From contig JBBPSI010000024.1 in assembly GCA_038093515.1 (NCBI GenBank), positions 1-64,000 on the forward strand: DNA of 64,000 nt. Reading direction: 5' to 3'. This document shows, piece by piece, positions 1 to 13,300 of the stretch (the first letter of the stretch is position 1; the number at the start of each line of letters is the position of its first letter). This DNA comes from Butyriboletus loyo (Eukaryota; Basidiomycota; Agaricomycetes; Boletales; Boletaceae). The notes under the pieces are model-generated. The model did no database searches. It had not been told where the DNA came from and worked only from the letters and a program-made list of their open reading frames with translations. The translations under genes were made by a program, and so were the position numbers.

Positions 1-1945
1 GCATCCTTGACGAGGGCTCACCCCGCGTCGTCTATGCCTCCCGCAAACACATCTTCGGACCGTCTATTAGTAGACAAGGAGCGCGAGAAGGCCCTGTACC
101 CTGGTCGAGTCGTTCTAGCGAGTGAGTTTCCCCCTCCAATCGGTTCGGAACGTGACCTGTTCGGATACATGTTCCGTCGCGCCTGCGTGACCCGAGTCGG
201 TTTAATGGGTCTCATGATAGCCGGAGACACGTCATTTTCCCAGCCTCCGGATCATACTTGTGTCTGCTTGTGTAGCGGCACATTTAACCCCTGACGCTTA
301 CCTCTTCTCATGACATCGAACTGACGGCACTTCACAATAGCTTACCCAGACCAGCATGGCATCAAGCCTTATCCGCTCCAATGGGGAGCCTCCGATCCTG
401 CTGTCCGCGGACCCGTTATCTGTTCTCGACTTGCGACTTCTATCAAACAGCGTAATGCCCTCGGCGCACATTCCGGCTCCTATTCGATATATCGAGCTCT
501 TGCTATCGCAATGGGTACACTCAACCCGTCCCACAAACCCGACTACTCGAAGACCGAGCCTCCAGTCCCGATTCCTCCTCAGCCATCCTGGTATGACCCC
601 ATGAAGATCGTCTCATTTGACCCGTGGGGACATCTCGTCCCTCAAGTTTTCAAGAAAGAGATCGACGAGTTGGGCTTGGACATTCGTCCGAGCATCGCGG
701 TAACGAAGGCGCATATCAAATTGAGCGAGCTAGACGAGTTGGCAAGAAAGGGCGAGCTCAACGTGGACGAGCGTGTGGTCTTGCGAACGAGGCCCCTGAA
801 AAACGCGGATGGCTCGGTGAGCGATGCAGATCCAGGAGTAGAGGTCAATGCAAGCAAGGCTGCGGTCGAGCCTGTTTGGTACCTGCCTGGGGTCGCAGAA
901 CGTTTCGGCATGTAAGTCAACGTTGTTGCCTTCTCCTGCTTGTTTATTCTTATCTTGTCGACGTGAAGTTCTGAAACGTTACTCCGCCGGGCACTCTTCG
1001 AGGACACGGGTGGAATGTATCCTGAACTAATCACTCGCCCCGACATCAAAGTCTTCCTTCCTCCAATTGGAAACTTGACTGTCTACATCTGTGAGTATCC
1101 GAAATGCGTGTGATGATAGTAGCTGATCTTGCGACAGTCGGACCCCCAGAGTATATGGCAGATGAGTCCAAGGAACTCACGCTTCGTGTGCATGACGAAT
1201 GTATGTCCCCTTCACATGATCTACCCCAACTTGACCTAGTTTTGTCCATCTGGCAGGTAATGGATCTGATGTCTTTGGATCCGACATTTGTACCTGCAAG
1301 CCCTATCTCATCTTCGCCATTGAAGAGTGTATTCGTTGCGCTCAACGCGGTGGTGTTGGCGTCGTCGTTTACTTCCGCAAGGAGGGTCGAGCTCTTGGAG
1401 AAGTCACCAAGTAGGTCTTTGATCCACGGAGCGACCCTGATCTGAGATGAATCTGTCAGGTACCTCGTATATAACCTCCGTAAACGTGGCGGTGACTCCG
1501 CAGACAAGTACTTTAAATCTACCGAGCTCATTGCCGGAGTCAAAGATATGCGTTTCCAAGCGTTGATGCCTGACGTGTTACATTGGCTCGGTATCAAGAA
1601 GATCGACAATATGGTCTCGATGAGCGACATGTAAGCCATATCCATATTCACTTTGGAGTGGACGCGTCAGATCTGGGCATGTGCTTACACGAAATACAGG
1701 AAATACGATGCCATCGTGCAATCAGGCATCCCTATCCTGAAACGATACGATATCCCTGGTACGTTGCATCATCTGATGTCCGAGTGGGGAACTCACCTCT
1801 CATCGCAGAGCACCTCATTCCACCCGACTCGAGGGTCGAGATCGACGCCAAGATTGCGGCTGGGTACTTTACGAGCGGCAAGCAGATCGCCGAGGCAGAT
1901 TTGATCAAGACCGTCGGAAGGACCTGGGAGGAGACGGAGCACTGA
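1..1945 (+). CDS. URC1: URC1-type GTP cyclohydrolase II, 5' end outside or unresolved
   Basis: GTP cyclohydrolase II-like protein of the fungal uracil-catabolism (URC1) family. The family relates to RibA, which opens the GTP imidazole ring. The readable part starts near 349 (HGIKPYPLQWGASDPAVRGP, then GAHSGSYSIYRALAIAMG). Exons I can splice are about 349-911, 969-1090, 1138-1200, 1257-1411, 1460-1630, 1700-1758 and 1809-1945, with GT-AG introns of 47-58 bp. The RibA-like core is clear: RVHDEC, GSDVFGSDICTCKPYL (the three-Cys zinc pattern), VVYFRKEGRALGEVTKYL and MRFQALMPDVLHWLGIKKID. The C-terminus ends ...TVGRTWEETEH. I could not place the first exons between 1 and 348; the N-terminus may lie before the window. 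No broken motif is seen, so the gene looks functional. Family assignment rests on remembered conserved blocks. Confidence 0.85.
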
Positions 1946-2662
1946 GATAGCATCGTGTACGAGACAACCTTGTGTATAGTAACGCCCACTGTATCAACAA
2001 CCGATCACTTACTCGTCGTATATGGTACTCGGATCAAGAAAAGTAACAATTGTGTCGCCGTCGCGGCTACCACACATAGTAGCGGCACTCCAGATTCCAT
2101 GGGGGGGTTTTTCAAAACTCTGGAGGAGTCGGAACAGGCTGCAGTGATGCGTGAACGTTGACTCGGACGATGACCGACTCGGTTGCGGGCCCGGGTGCAC
2201 AGTGTCGGCGGTTGTAGGGGCCCACAGCGCGTCCTCCCAGTCCCTTATCACGCCCCAAGATCACAGTGATAATCGCCCATCGACCCAACACATGATGTAC
2301 TCGTCGCCCAACCGATTCTACTGCGTCAACATCGTATCAAAGTCATCAGGTACGTATATAATGTAAACTTGGCAAGAGGACTGCATGACGTGCAAGCTAT
2401 CGTGCAAAAAAAAAAAAAAACATGACATCGGAGCGACGTCGTCAATTATGCAAAACGACCAGGAAAAAACATGACTCTCATCGAAAAAAAGCGAAAGCTC
2501 GTGCTCGACGTAGCAACAAGGCGAGTAAATCACAAAAAAAAACGTCCAACTCCTAGTGAGCGTCCAAAAGAAAAGAAGAAAGAAGAAAAAAGACGAGAGA
2601 CGAAATTAAAATCAACAGCGACTATCGAAATGCGAGAGCATTAACTCATCGTACACTATGCA
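1946..2662. other. Intergenic between convergent genes
   Basis: The URC1-like gene and the minus-strand gene at 2663 converge here. The stretch holds several A-rich runs, including a pure A tract near 2405-2420 and further A-rich blocks to about 2620. It has no ORF with recognisable protein character. It probably holds both 3' untranslated regions. Confidence 0.5.
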
Positions 2663-4516
2663 TTATACCTGCCATTTTCTCACGAAAAAGAAAGGTGACG
2701 AGGAAGGAGAGCCAGCACTCTGCGTGTGCTTGTGTTGGGTAGATACCGAGCGACGAGCACGGTGTTCCATGTCGTTCGGAACTCTGGGCGGTATCGAAGT
2801 ACTCGATGGTCGTAATCGAGTAAACGGATGTGGGTTCTGAAGACCCGCCTTCCCGGGAGGCGGTGACGACGAACCGGTAGGTCTTCCAGAAGTCGTCGTC
2901 GTGGTAGGAGAGTGCCCAAGATGGCTCTGACTCCAGGATGGAAGTCGCTTACTCGATCGGAACCCGACCGCGTTCGACGACAGCTTTTGGATCCTAGCAG
3001 CGACGCTTCCGAGCCCATGTGAATTAACCGCAGTATATGAAAAACTCTGTGCTCTTGTCGGGGCATGCGGATGAAGATCGATCGGAGAAGCATGGTTCGA
3101 GGAATGATGGTTGCCCATGGGTAACCGAAGATCAACAGAAGCAACGCGGTGACTGGACGTGTGCTTATCACCTTCGCGGGTACGATTTGGGTGATTCGGC
3201 TCGCTGCGCCGTTCGACAGAAGCGGCGGCGGGGGAGGGTGGGTTCCGCGATGAAAGGACGTTCGATATACGAGGGTAATGTGTATATTGACGCGGGAACG
3301 AGATGCCGGTGCCTTGTTGGATACCCACTGATGTGGCAAGGGGTGGTTCGTTTTCGTTGACGTGCGCGCTACGAGAGATAGACTGTGAAGGCTTGTGTTT
3401 TTCCCGCTTTGTCTTCTTGGTCGTGGTATGTTGAACACTAGGCTTCGGATGTCTCGGCGATGAGAAGGTGGTATTGGTATTTGTGTCGAACCGGTTGACA
3501 TCGCTGAACGGCGTCATTTGTCCCAATGATGCCATCTGTAGGGTGGGAGGGGTAGGACCGGAAACCCGAGAGTGACGGCACGCCGAGCAACCACTGCGGA
3601 ACCCAGAGACGGAATGGAGTCGTTGTGATACGACAGCACCAGCGTCCTCGGAATCCGGGGTACCTAGCCTGCCAGTCTGGCAGGATTCATATCCAGTATC
3701 AGAACGGCGTTCGCTTAGGTCTGGAAGAGCATATGCGCACTCCTGCGGCGAATCGAGAACGCTAAACCGAGATGACGATGGCGATGGGGGTGTTGACGAG
3801 GACGGTTCTCGGTCCGGGCTCTCGCTAAGCGAATCTGAGCTGACCCATTTCATCCTGAGGCGAGCATGGGATGTGTGGTCGAAAACGGAACCGGTTGAAG
3901 CGGAAGCCTCGTCTGTGATCCCCGCCAAGTCAAGGGCGAGTCTGTGGCGACCTTCGGAGCTGGATCGAGAGTCCGGATCAAGAAGTCTCCAACTTCGTAG
4001 TTTACTCAACACCGAGGGTAAAACGGACGTATCGTGTTGCTCAGCGGGACCGTGAGCACGACCATGTTGGAGAGCGTCGCAGATAGAAAAGAGGAGGGCA
4101 GGTGGGAAAGGGGAGACACGAGTCGTCGGTTGCGACTTGAGATAGATGGGTAATAGCACGAGCAGACGGTCGAAAACTTGTTCGCCCCTGACTGACAGCT
4201 GGGCGTGGCGAGCGGCATACTCCCTAACGGGTTCCTTCTCCAACGAGGGGAAACCAGCAAGAAGCTGATGTTCGAGTGGGCATTCAGTCATGACGTTCGT
4301 AAAATCTGGTGAGCGCTTCATGCGACAGCGGGCAAGCCACAAGTAAGCAAGAGTAAGACAATGTTTCGGTCGTGAACAAAAGAATGGTAGAAACATGGTG
4401 TATATCCGAGCCAGGTATTGCAATGCCGAAGCGAAATTTTGGTGTGGGGAATGCCAATCATTGAAGGAAGACTCACCAGGTGAAGGCAGCTCAGTTCGCC
4501 GAGCAGTGAGTCCCAC
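2663..4516 (-). CDS. Ser/Pro-rich hypothetical protein
   Basis: Long open frame of up to 617 codons on the minus strand. I do not recognise its family. The first about 200 residues are ordered-looking: a Cys/Leu-rich helical block ALQYLARIY / HCLTLAYLWLARCRMKR, then EHQLLAGFPSLEKEPVREY and FDRLLVLLPIYLKS. The last 400 residues are low-complexity Ser, Pro, Thr, His and Arg, typical of disordered fungal regulatory tails. A good donor (CCTGGTGAGT) lies near 4487 in minus orientation, so the N-terminus drawn here may run through an intron; the true start may be upstream (toward 4750) or the Met near 4289. The other long minus frame at 2680-3501 lies inside the disordered part and looks like a shadow. 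Confidence 0.5.
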   Translation of the reverse strand: MGLTARRTELPSPGESSFNDWHSPHQNFASALQYLARIYTMFLPFFCSRPKHCLTLAYLWLARCRMKRSPDFTNVMTECPLEHQLLAGFPSLEKEPVREYAARHAQLSVRGEQVFDRLLVLLPIYLKSQPTTRVSPFPPALLFSICDALQHGRAHGPAEQHDTSVLPSVLSKLRSWRLLDPDSRSSSEGRHRLALDLAGITDEASASTGSVFDHTSHARLRMKWVSSDSLSESPDREPSSSTPPSPSSSRFSVLDSPQECAYALPDLSERRSDTGYESCQTGRLGTPDSEDAGAVVSQRLHSVSGFRSGCSACRHSRVSGPTPPTLQMASLGQMTPFSDVNRFDTNTNTTFSSPRHPKPSVQHTTTKKTKREKHKPSQSISRSAHVNENEPPLATSVGIQQGTGISFPRQYTHYPRISNVLSSRNPPSPAAASVERRSEPNHPNRTREGDKHTSSHRVASVDLRLPMGNHHSSNHASPIDLHPHAPTRAQSFSYTAVNSHGLGSVAARIQKLSSNAVGFRSSKRLPSWSQSHLGHSPTTTTTSGRPTGSSSPPPGKAGLQNPHPFTRLRPSSTSIPPRVPNDMEHRARRSVSTQHKHTQSAGSPSSSPFFFVRKWQV

Positions 4517-7303
4517 TCGAGGCTTACAAATTCCGGAATACTAGTAGCTGCTAGCAGTCGAAAGCGTGAGTTGGTGTCTCCGAAGACTCCGAAATTTTAC
4601 CACTGTTACCTCGATGTTTTCCTCTACAATCGTTCCATCCCACCGGGAGTCTGTGCAAACAGCGGGAGGCGAAGAACGGGCGGACGCCACGCCGACATAT
4701 ATTCCGAGTGCGCTTAGGTGTGTTAACATACAGCGTTCGTAACGGTTTACCAAATCGACTCGGCCCTCTTCAAAACTAGCCGAGACAAGAGGAGGATTTG
4801 TTCTTCATTCGGAAGTGCCTATGAGCTTAGATGTCCATTGGCCAATGAGAGGGCTTCGCTAAGCGGCTCAGTCGTTCATTTCAGCTGAGTCCTGGCACAT
4901 GGATCTGACCCCGGACATCGACGACAGCGGCTTCTTTCGAGCTACTAACTAAGGAGCTAATAGCGCCAAAGCCTGAGGTAGTGGACCAAGCCCCAGGGCC
5001 CCCCATCTCGCTGTAGTCAACCTCCTGGCAGAGTCAGTGCCAGCCAAGAGTAGCTCTCGCCGGTCGATCACGAAATATTTCGTCCACGCTATCCACTCTG
5101 ATTCCGATTACCAAAAGCAATCTCCGATAAGGCCTACCAACTTCCAACTTGAAGTCTCATATCGATAATTAATTAGTTGTTTGGTCAGGCCCTTTTGCTC
5201 CAGAAGATGGTCGTACATTCTTCCTTTATCCGATAAAACTTTGCTCATGTATTTCCGTGGTTCGTGGTGAATCTTTCAAGGTTGATAATGGTGCGGTTTC
5301 AGACCGTCGGGTGCCAAGCGAACTCTGTTCCAAGGGTGTCCATCCTCGACGGACCTCGCACGTACGTCTACTTTCCATCGAGTATATGACCGTCGGATGC
5401 ATGATCAGCTCATTAGTCTTCTTCCCGTGATCGGCGGTACCTTCGTTCAACTAGCAACGGGATGTCCCGACCGATTCGGCTGGTTAGGTTGAAGAAAGGC
5501 TTCCGGGTTTCCATACTTTCTACTTATCAGTCAGTCATTAATATTTGTAGCAGTCCACAAGGCGGTCACACCAATGGATTCAAGTCCGAGAGGAACGTTA
5601 CAAGCGCCATATTTACAAGACAGACGGTATCATCACTCTGCCATCTTTGATATCTCCTTGATGCGTATTACCCGACGGACGCGCATGGTGAGCCGTGTTG
5701 ACAAGGGCTATAAGTTATCGAGGAAGGAAGGTTGACCTGTCGAACTTCCAGTCCAATTACGTTGGAGCCGTTGTGTGAGAAGAGAGACATTCAATGTGTA
5801 GGTGGAAGTGTCCAATGGGAGCAAATCAAGTTTCCATCAAGACTGGCTTCAATCGGGCGTACGGCATCTTCTGGAAGCAGGTTACGTATCGCTCGTGAGG
5901 CCTTGAGGTCCCGGGCACGTACTTGTTGTGTAGGAGAACTTTTGGAGAACTTGGTCATTAATGTGACACGTCCCATCATAAAGTCTGGTAGGTAAGCTCC
6001 ATTTTGATCCCGGTATGGTCGGCTAAAACGTGTCCCGTGGTTTGCACCTGGTCGTTTCGGAAGGAACAGAATAAAACCTGCTCGAATTAGCGGTACTCTC
6101 AGTGGTCTTGCTTGCTTGTCGTTTGCAGCGATGTATAACTTCTTGCATGCTGGTGGTCGTTCGGGAATGGCGGCAGGATTACATAAGCACAAAGTGAGGA
6201 GGACTTCGGGGTCCGTGTGCAAAGTTGAATCTCGTCGAGTTTGGAGAATTTCCGTCCGGCCCGTAACTGACATTGGCTCTCGCAATATCGAGAATTGGAG
6301 CTCGTCTTCTGGCTCTTCCGATGATTCGAAGAACGATTTACGAAGAATGGAAGGATCGTTGTCCTCTTACCACTTCTTGCATGTTGACGTCTACCTAGTG
6401 ACCGTCTGGTCAGCCTTGAGCGGTGCCAGTTTTACTTCACCGCGATACACACACCAGAAGTCTCTCTGCTGAGCATCCGCCACCGGGCTCATGAATCCAA
6501 CAGATCTGGCTGGTCATGCCAACGGTACGTACCCGACTCTTGTGAATTGGCGAGCAGATCGTCGGTCAAGTTCTCAGATAGAGACCGCTATAGAAGGGTG
6601 GAAACTTTGGCAAGGCGATCAGACTTCCAGGAATCCCGTAGGCTGGCCTTCTTGAAAATTCTTTGGATGTTCACCTCGATGGGTACACTGCGACTTCGCT
6701 CCAGGAACCATCAGCGCAACAGATCGCTGCCGTGCGCGCTTCAGGAAAGTCTTTGTGCGTACGACTGTTGTGCCCGTCTGCGTTGCGGTGCTCAGTCCCA
6801 CCTCGGTCGGACATTGCCGACGTTGGTCCATTTCGCCGCATGATTCAGTCACGTCACGTCTCTCTACGTTGACCCCGTATCCAGATGTGGATGCGTTCTT
6901 GCCGCTGCACCAGAGAGGTGGCGTGCGTGAAAGGACGTTACTTCTGACCGTCAGGAACGTTAATATTGCAGGGAAGCACAGGCCGAGGTGTAATAGTAAC
7001 TTTATCTTTGGATGTTATGTAACAGGAGGAGACTGGACTAATCGTCTATACCCTTCAAATTCGAAGTGGCAGAAGAGACAAGAAGTGGAAAGTCTCTCTT
7101 CTCGGGCTCGGTCGTCAGAGCGAACCCGCTATTTCAGTCACCCTTCCTCGCTTCACCTTCCACGACTCCGAACCCACCCATCGTACTTTGTTGCTCTTTG
7201 GCACCCAACACTATCGCGAGGTGTGCAGTGATCCTTTGATGAAAATTGTCTTGCTGATCGATATCCTGACAGTTTCCATCGCGAGCACGAATACCTAGGC
7301 GAC
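4517..7303. other. 2.8-kb stretch without a confident gene
   Basis: I found no family-level match on either strand. Open frames of 60-165 codons (for example minus 5791-6285, plus 6755-7231) lack recognisable motifs and consistent exon joins. The last part, roughly 7080-7303, lies directly before the PKS start and presumably carries its promoter. No clear TATA box was identified. Confidence 0.4.
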
Positions 7304-10300
7304 ATGCCTACCCCTGATCCCAGAAAAATCATCCTTCCAGTGTTTGCAGGACAAGGAACGACAAGAAGGAGTTTAAGACATGCAGCTGATCAGGCAATCC
7401 GCGACGCGGACTCTCCCACAGCTTCTATCCTCCTCTCTTCATGCCTAGATGCCTTCCTCGCAGAACTCGCCGCTTTATCCCCAGAGGAACTTGATCAGAG
7501 TGGCATATACCCGTCTGATTTTAATGATCCTTGTCACTTGCTTACTCCAGACCCTAAATACGTCAAAAACCATGTCACCTCTGCAATTTTCCTCTTCCTA
7601 GCGCAGGTAATACGCTATCAGTCCTACGTCCAAACTACGTCTCGCTCTTTCCTCGATTTTCTCAAAGCCAACATCGACCACGCTACCGGAGTCCTCGGTC
7701 TCTCTTCTGGGATGTTTCCTGCCTGCGTCGTTGCTGCATCTCGCAACCCACTTTCCTATATCACCACCGCAGTCGAAATTTTTCGTTTGGTATTTTGGAT
7801 CTCCCTGCGCGTCTTACAGTTTACGAGGAAGATACTCAAGGAGAAACCTGTGGATACCACCCTTCCTTGGAGTATAGCGTGCCTTGGTTTGACGAAATCC
7901 GATATCGAACAGCATATTGCCCGATTCGAACAAAAGGTCAGTTGTAAGTCGTATCTCCTCTTCTTGTCATTAAATTGATTACTTTAGCATTGTCGGGTTC
8001 CCTCGCTTCGCGTGACAGCGGTCCTTGATGAAAGGAACGTGACGGTTTCAGGTCGACCGGACTTGTTGGTCAGATTTTCGACCTTCGTATCTCGACATTG
8101 CACTGTACACCCTACAACGGTCGATGCGCTTTATCACTCGGACCTCCATCTCCCAGATACTCGAGACAAGATTTTGGCAGATATTCACAAGCGAAATATC
8201 AGATTCCCGGATTACCAAGATCTCCTCTGTCCCCTAAGATCAACGATATCTGGAGATACAGTCAGGCCCAGTTCCACTTACCCTTCGCTCGTCGAGCTGG
8301 TGATCGACATGGTGCTTGTTCATCCTGTGAACTGGGATCTCGTTGCGAAGAAGGTGGCGTCTGTCGTTCCACCCGACGTGGGACTTGTGGCTATCAATAT
8401 CGGTCCCGGGTCAAGTACTCGCCGGGCTCTGGAGAGAGTCGTGCCTGAATGCGTGCTGTGTTGCATTGACGCGACTTCGGATATACGCGAAGAAGCCTCT
8501 CCTGTCCCTGCAAAGCAAGAGCCTATCGCAATCATTGGGATGGCAGCTCATACACCAGGCGCTGCTAACACCGCGCAGTTATGGGAGGTACTGGAAAGAG
8601 GTGTCAACACCGTTTCAAAGGTTAGCACGGCTGTACCCGCCTTTAGGATAACTGATGCATCTATCTAGATCCCAGACGATCGTTTCAAACTTCCGTTGCA
8701 TACCGCGGCGCATGCCGGGCCATCTCCTTTTGGGATCAAGGTTGAGACGGGCAATTTCATGAGCGATTTCGCCGATTTCGATCACAAGTTCTTCAAAATC
8801 TCTCCACGGGAGGCGAGGAGTATGGATCCCCAGCAGCGTGTGCTGCTGCACACGGCTTACGAAGCTCTCGAGAGTGCGGGGTATGTTCCTGATGCAACAC
8901 CCTGTTTTCGGCGTGCCACATTCGGCTGCTATATCGGGGCAGCGACACAAGACTATGCTGAAAATCTCACCAACAGCATTGACATTCACTATAGCACTGG
9001 TAGGTCTTTATTTGATGCTGTCTAGATGAACGGAATCAACGTCACCCCAAGGCACATTGAAGGCGTTCCTGAGCGGTCGCATATCTTATGCCATGCAGTT
9101 TGGGGGACCTTCGGTCGTGGTGGATACTGCGTGCTCGTCTTCGATCGTGGCCATCCATCAAGCATGCAGAGCTTTGATGATCAAAGATTGTAACGCCGCC
9201 CTCGCCGGTGGCGTCAACATCATGACGAGTCCCAACGTACGTACACAATGCGTCATCTGGTACATCAGAATAACGTATGGTACAGATGTTCGTTGGTCTA
9301 GCACGGGGCCACTTTTTGACCCCCTCGGGTCAGTGTAAAGCCTTTGATGCATCTGCCGATGGTTATTCTAGAGGAGAAGGATGTTGTTTGTTCGTTCTAA
9401 AGCGATTGAGTGACGCTATAGCGGAGAACGACCACATCATGGGTGTTATTCGAGGCGTTGAGCTTAATCAGAGTGGTCTGGCGCCGTCGATTACCCATCC
9501 TCACAGTCCCACGCAAGCCAGTCTCCTCAAGAAACTCTTCGAGCGTTCTGGCATTTGTACGACTCGCGTCAGCGTTGTCGAAGCCCACGGTACTGGAACT
9601 GAAGCAGGTGACTCATGCGAGCTCGCGAGTATCCGTTCGGTTCTTTCCCAGGGACGCACGCGGGACAATGTTCTTCATGTCACATCGATCAAGGCCAATA
9701 TGGGTCACCTCGAGGCGGCGTCTGGGGCTGTAGGGCTCTGCAAGCTTTTGTTGATGCTACGACATAACGTCATTCCGGCTCAGATCTCCTTGAAGACGCT
9801 CCATCCGCTCATTGCCCCTATGGATGTTGACAACATGGTCATCGACACGCTCCCAACTCCTTGGGTCGCTGAATCTACCCCTCGTGTCGCTGTCCTCAAC
9901 AACTTTGGCGCGGCTGGCTCGAACGGAGCATTGATACTCGAGGAGTATGTAAAGTCCAATGATCCTTGCGGAAACTCGTCTTTCGTATTCGGTATTTCGG
10001 CAAAGTCGCCCGGAGCACTTGAAAATCTCCGCTTGCGATATATCCAGTGGCTCGGCGACGCTCTGAACGACGACGTACCTTTTGGTGACATTGCCTATAC
10101 TGCTACCGCTCGCCGTCAGCTCTACCCTTTCCGATTGGCGGTTACTGCGGGGGACAAGGACCAGCTCATACGAGCTCTTGATACCACGTTCGTTACCCAC
10201 GTCGAGCGGCACAGGGGTCAGGTGATCTTCGTTTTCTCTGGACAAGGAAGCCAATATCTCAACATGGGTGCTTCCCTTTACGCCACGTTGCCAGTCTTCC

Positions 10301-13300
10301 GGAGCTGTATTGATCGCTGCCAACGTTGCCTCCTGTCTCTCGGGTATCCTGGTATCCTCCCCATCATCTCGTCAGAGACATGCGACTATGTATGTGGAGA
10401 GGAGGAAGAGTTCCAGGCTTATCAGTGCGCTGTACTTGCTGTTGAATTCGCTCTTGCTACTCTGTGGAAGTCTTGCGGAGTGGTTCCCGCCGCTGCCATT
10501 GGGCAAAGGTGAGCTATCAGCTTACATTTATCTTTTGCGGACCTATGCCGAGTGCTGGTTTCAGTCTAGGAGAGTACGCTGCAATGGTGACAGCCGACGT
10601 CCTGTCCATCGAGACTGCCCTCTCCATCATAGCAAAAAGGGCTCGTTTAATGTCTCAGGCGTGCGCCATTGGGAAAACGGGGATGATTTCCATCAGCCTT
10701 CCGTCCACGCAGGTACAACACATTCTGACGACCCATGTGTCATTTTCGAACGTGACTGTTGCGTGCGTAAACACGGAGACATCTTGCGTGGTCTCGGGAC
10801 CCGTTGAAGACCTACGAACGTTGGCGAACCATCTCACGCTCGCTTTCGGTTGCAAGACTGTCAGTCTCAATGTGCAACTAGGCTTTCATTCTTCTGCCAT
10901 GGATCCAATCCTGGACGATCTCAGGGATCATGTCGCGACACTCCCTATCCATCCTCCATCCATCCCCATCGCATCCAATGTTTACGGGACTGTCGTTCCT
11001 GTGGGTGATGGCCTGACATTCCAAGCCGACTACTTCGCAAAGCACTGTCGTCTGCCGGTTCTGTTTGCCCAGGGTCTGCAAGAACTTGAACAATACGTGG
11101 ATTCCTCCCAAATTAATGCATGGATTGACGTTGGGCCGCACGCAATCTGTTTGCCTATGATCGAGACGACGTTGTCGCTGTCCCGAGGGACACTGTGTCT
11201 TCCATCGATGCTCAAAGAAACGCCAGCCTGGGACACGTTAACGGATAGCTTGGCCCAACTGTACCGAACCACTGTTCCTGTGGATTGGCGACGCGTCTTC
11301 GAAGAACGCTCTGCGTGTTCTTGCGTCGATTTGCCATTGTATCCGTTTGACTCGCAGAAATTCTGGGTGCCTTACAGCGATCGCGGTGTTCACGCTACGT
11401 CAGAGCCAACGCTCCAGCCTCAGATCCCCGACCACCCAATGTTGACCTCCTGGTCTCAATACCCGTCTCGACAAAATGGCAATGCGGCGATCTTTGAAAC
11501 GCCTATCAAATGTCTGGCGAGGTATATGGAAGGGCACAAAGTCGGTGGTCATGCGTTGTGCCCCGCGTCCGTCTACCTGGAACAGGCTCTCGCTGGCGCA
11601 GTCATCGCACAACGCTACATGGAATTGGATTTCGGAAGGAGCATGCCCGTATTACGTGCCGTAGAATTTTCTCGCCCTCTCGTGCTTCAGCGGGATATTC
11701 ATCTGATCATTCGTGTACACGTTACCGTCCACGGGGACGGGACAGGCTCCTTCAACATCACGTCGAGATTGGAGTCATCGCGCGAAGAACACGTTCACGT
11801 ACATGGCGACTTACGGTTTTCTTCCATTCGAGAAACGACGTCGAATCTCGCTCTCGAACTCCCGGGTAACGCTCGGCGTGCGGAGGTTCTTACAACCCAG
11901 GAGGAAACACCAGAGGTGTTTAGTACGCATATTGCATACGAGGTGGTCTTCCCTCGGGTCGTGGACTACGCCAAGGACTATCATACGATCAAATCACTGA
12001 CTGTTAGTGGTGACGGCGCCTTCGGTATCGCGCGTATTGCACTGTCTGGTTCTCTGGGCGTACAACCCGTCTTTCTGGATACGTTGCTGCATGTCGCGGG
12101 CTTCATGGTCAACATGCGAGGCGATATTTCGGACGCGTATATATGCAGTGGTGTCGGCTTACTCAAAGTACTACGTGATTTGGTCGACGACAAACACCCG
12201 TGCACTGTCTATTGCACCAACAATCGGATCTCTCCCCGCGATTTTGTCACTGCAGATATATTGGCTGTCCTGGAATGTGACTCCCCCGTCGTCGTCGCGC
12301 AACTTCAAGGTGCACAGTTTCGTAGGGTCCGGTTAACGAGCCTTCATCGCGGCTTGGCCATTGCAGCGGATCAAAGAGGGACCCGAAATCGTATGCGCAC
12401 CAATTCCAATTCGATCGTTACGCCTTCCTCTCCCCGTAGCGTCATCTTTGCTCGTTCCCGTTCCAATACCCGTAGTACCATGTTCTGCGCCGCTGGTCTT
12501 GGTCTCGACAAAATGGACGTCAACGACGTGGACGAATTCTATCCGAGTTGCAGTGGGCTGCCCTCGCCGCAAGCGTTGGTCTCGGAGAGCGGCGACATCT
12601 TTGAGAGGCCTGTTTCACGCGTGGACAGGGAGGGCATTCGTAACATCATAGCCGAGGTGCTTGGGATCGCGGACAGTAAGGAGATTCAAGACGACGCTGA
12701 TCTTGGAACCTTCGGTCTGGATTCTTTGGGGTCCATTGAGGCGCAGCAGGCATTGAGGGCTGCGTTGAACAGACGCATTCCGCATAACATTTTTACCAAA
12801 TGTCCTACGCTCTCAGCCCTTTGCGATTTTTTAGTGGACGATCTGGACGACGGAGAGTTCTTGGACGCCAAGATACAGAGTGGGGAATCTCCGGTCTGTC
12901 ACCAGTCCCCATCCGAGGTTATTCTTGTCCCGTTGCAACAGTGCATGGACAGTTTGCGCGCTCCGATTTACCTGGTGCATGATGGAAGTGGCCTTGTCAG
13001 TCACTACGAGCGTCTGTTGCCGTTGCACCGCGACGTGTGGGGGATCAGCAATCCTCGTTTATTTTGCGATGAGCCATGGGAAACGCTTGAGGAGATGGCT
13101 CGTGCGTACGCGTTGGCGATCGAGCAACATGTCAACGGTGCTGCTTTAGTGCTTGGAGGTCCGATGATTTCTCCATTCACACCCGTGTGATATGTATGTC
13201 TGACTCCATCCATTTTTCCACAGGCTGGTCGTTTGGAGGCGCCGTCGCCTTTGAAATCGCCGGGATTCTGATCTCTCGCGGTGTCAAGGTGAAAGGCGTC

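Noticed and set aside
2680..3501. 273-codon minus frame overlapping the Ser/Pro-rich gene
   Set aside because: Lies wholly within the low-complexity part of the longer frame and has no independent motif; likely a shadow.
5791..6285. 164-codon minus frame
   Set aside because: No recognisable domain, no supporting splice structure, and the overlapping plus frame is equally open.
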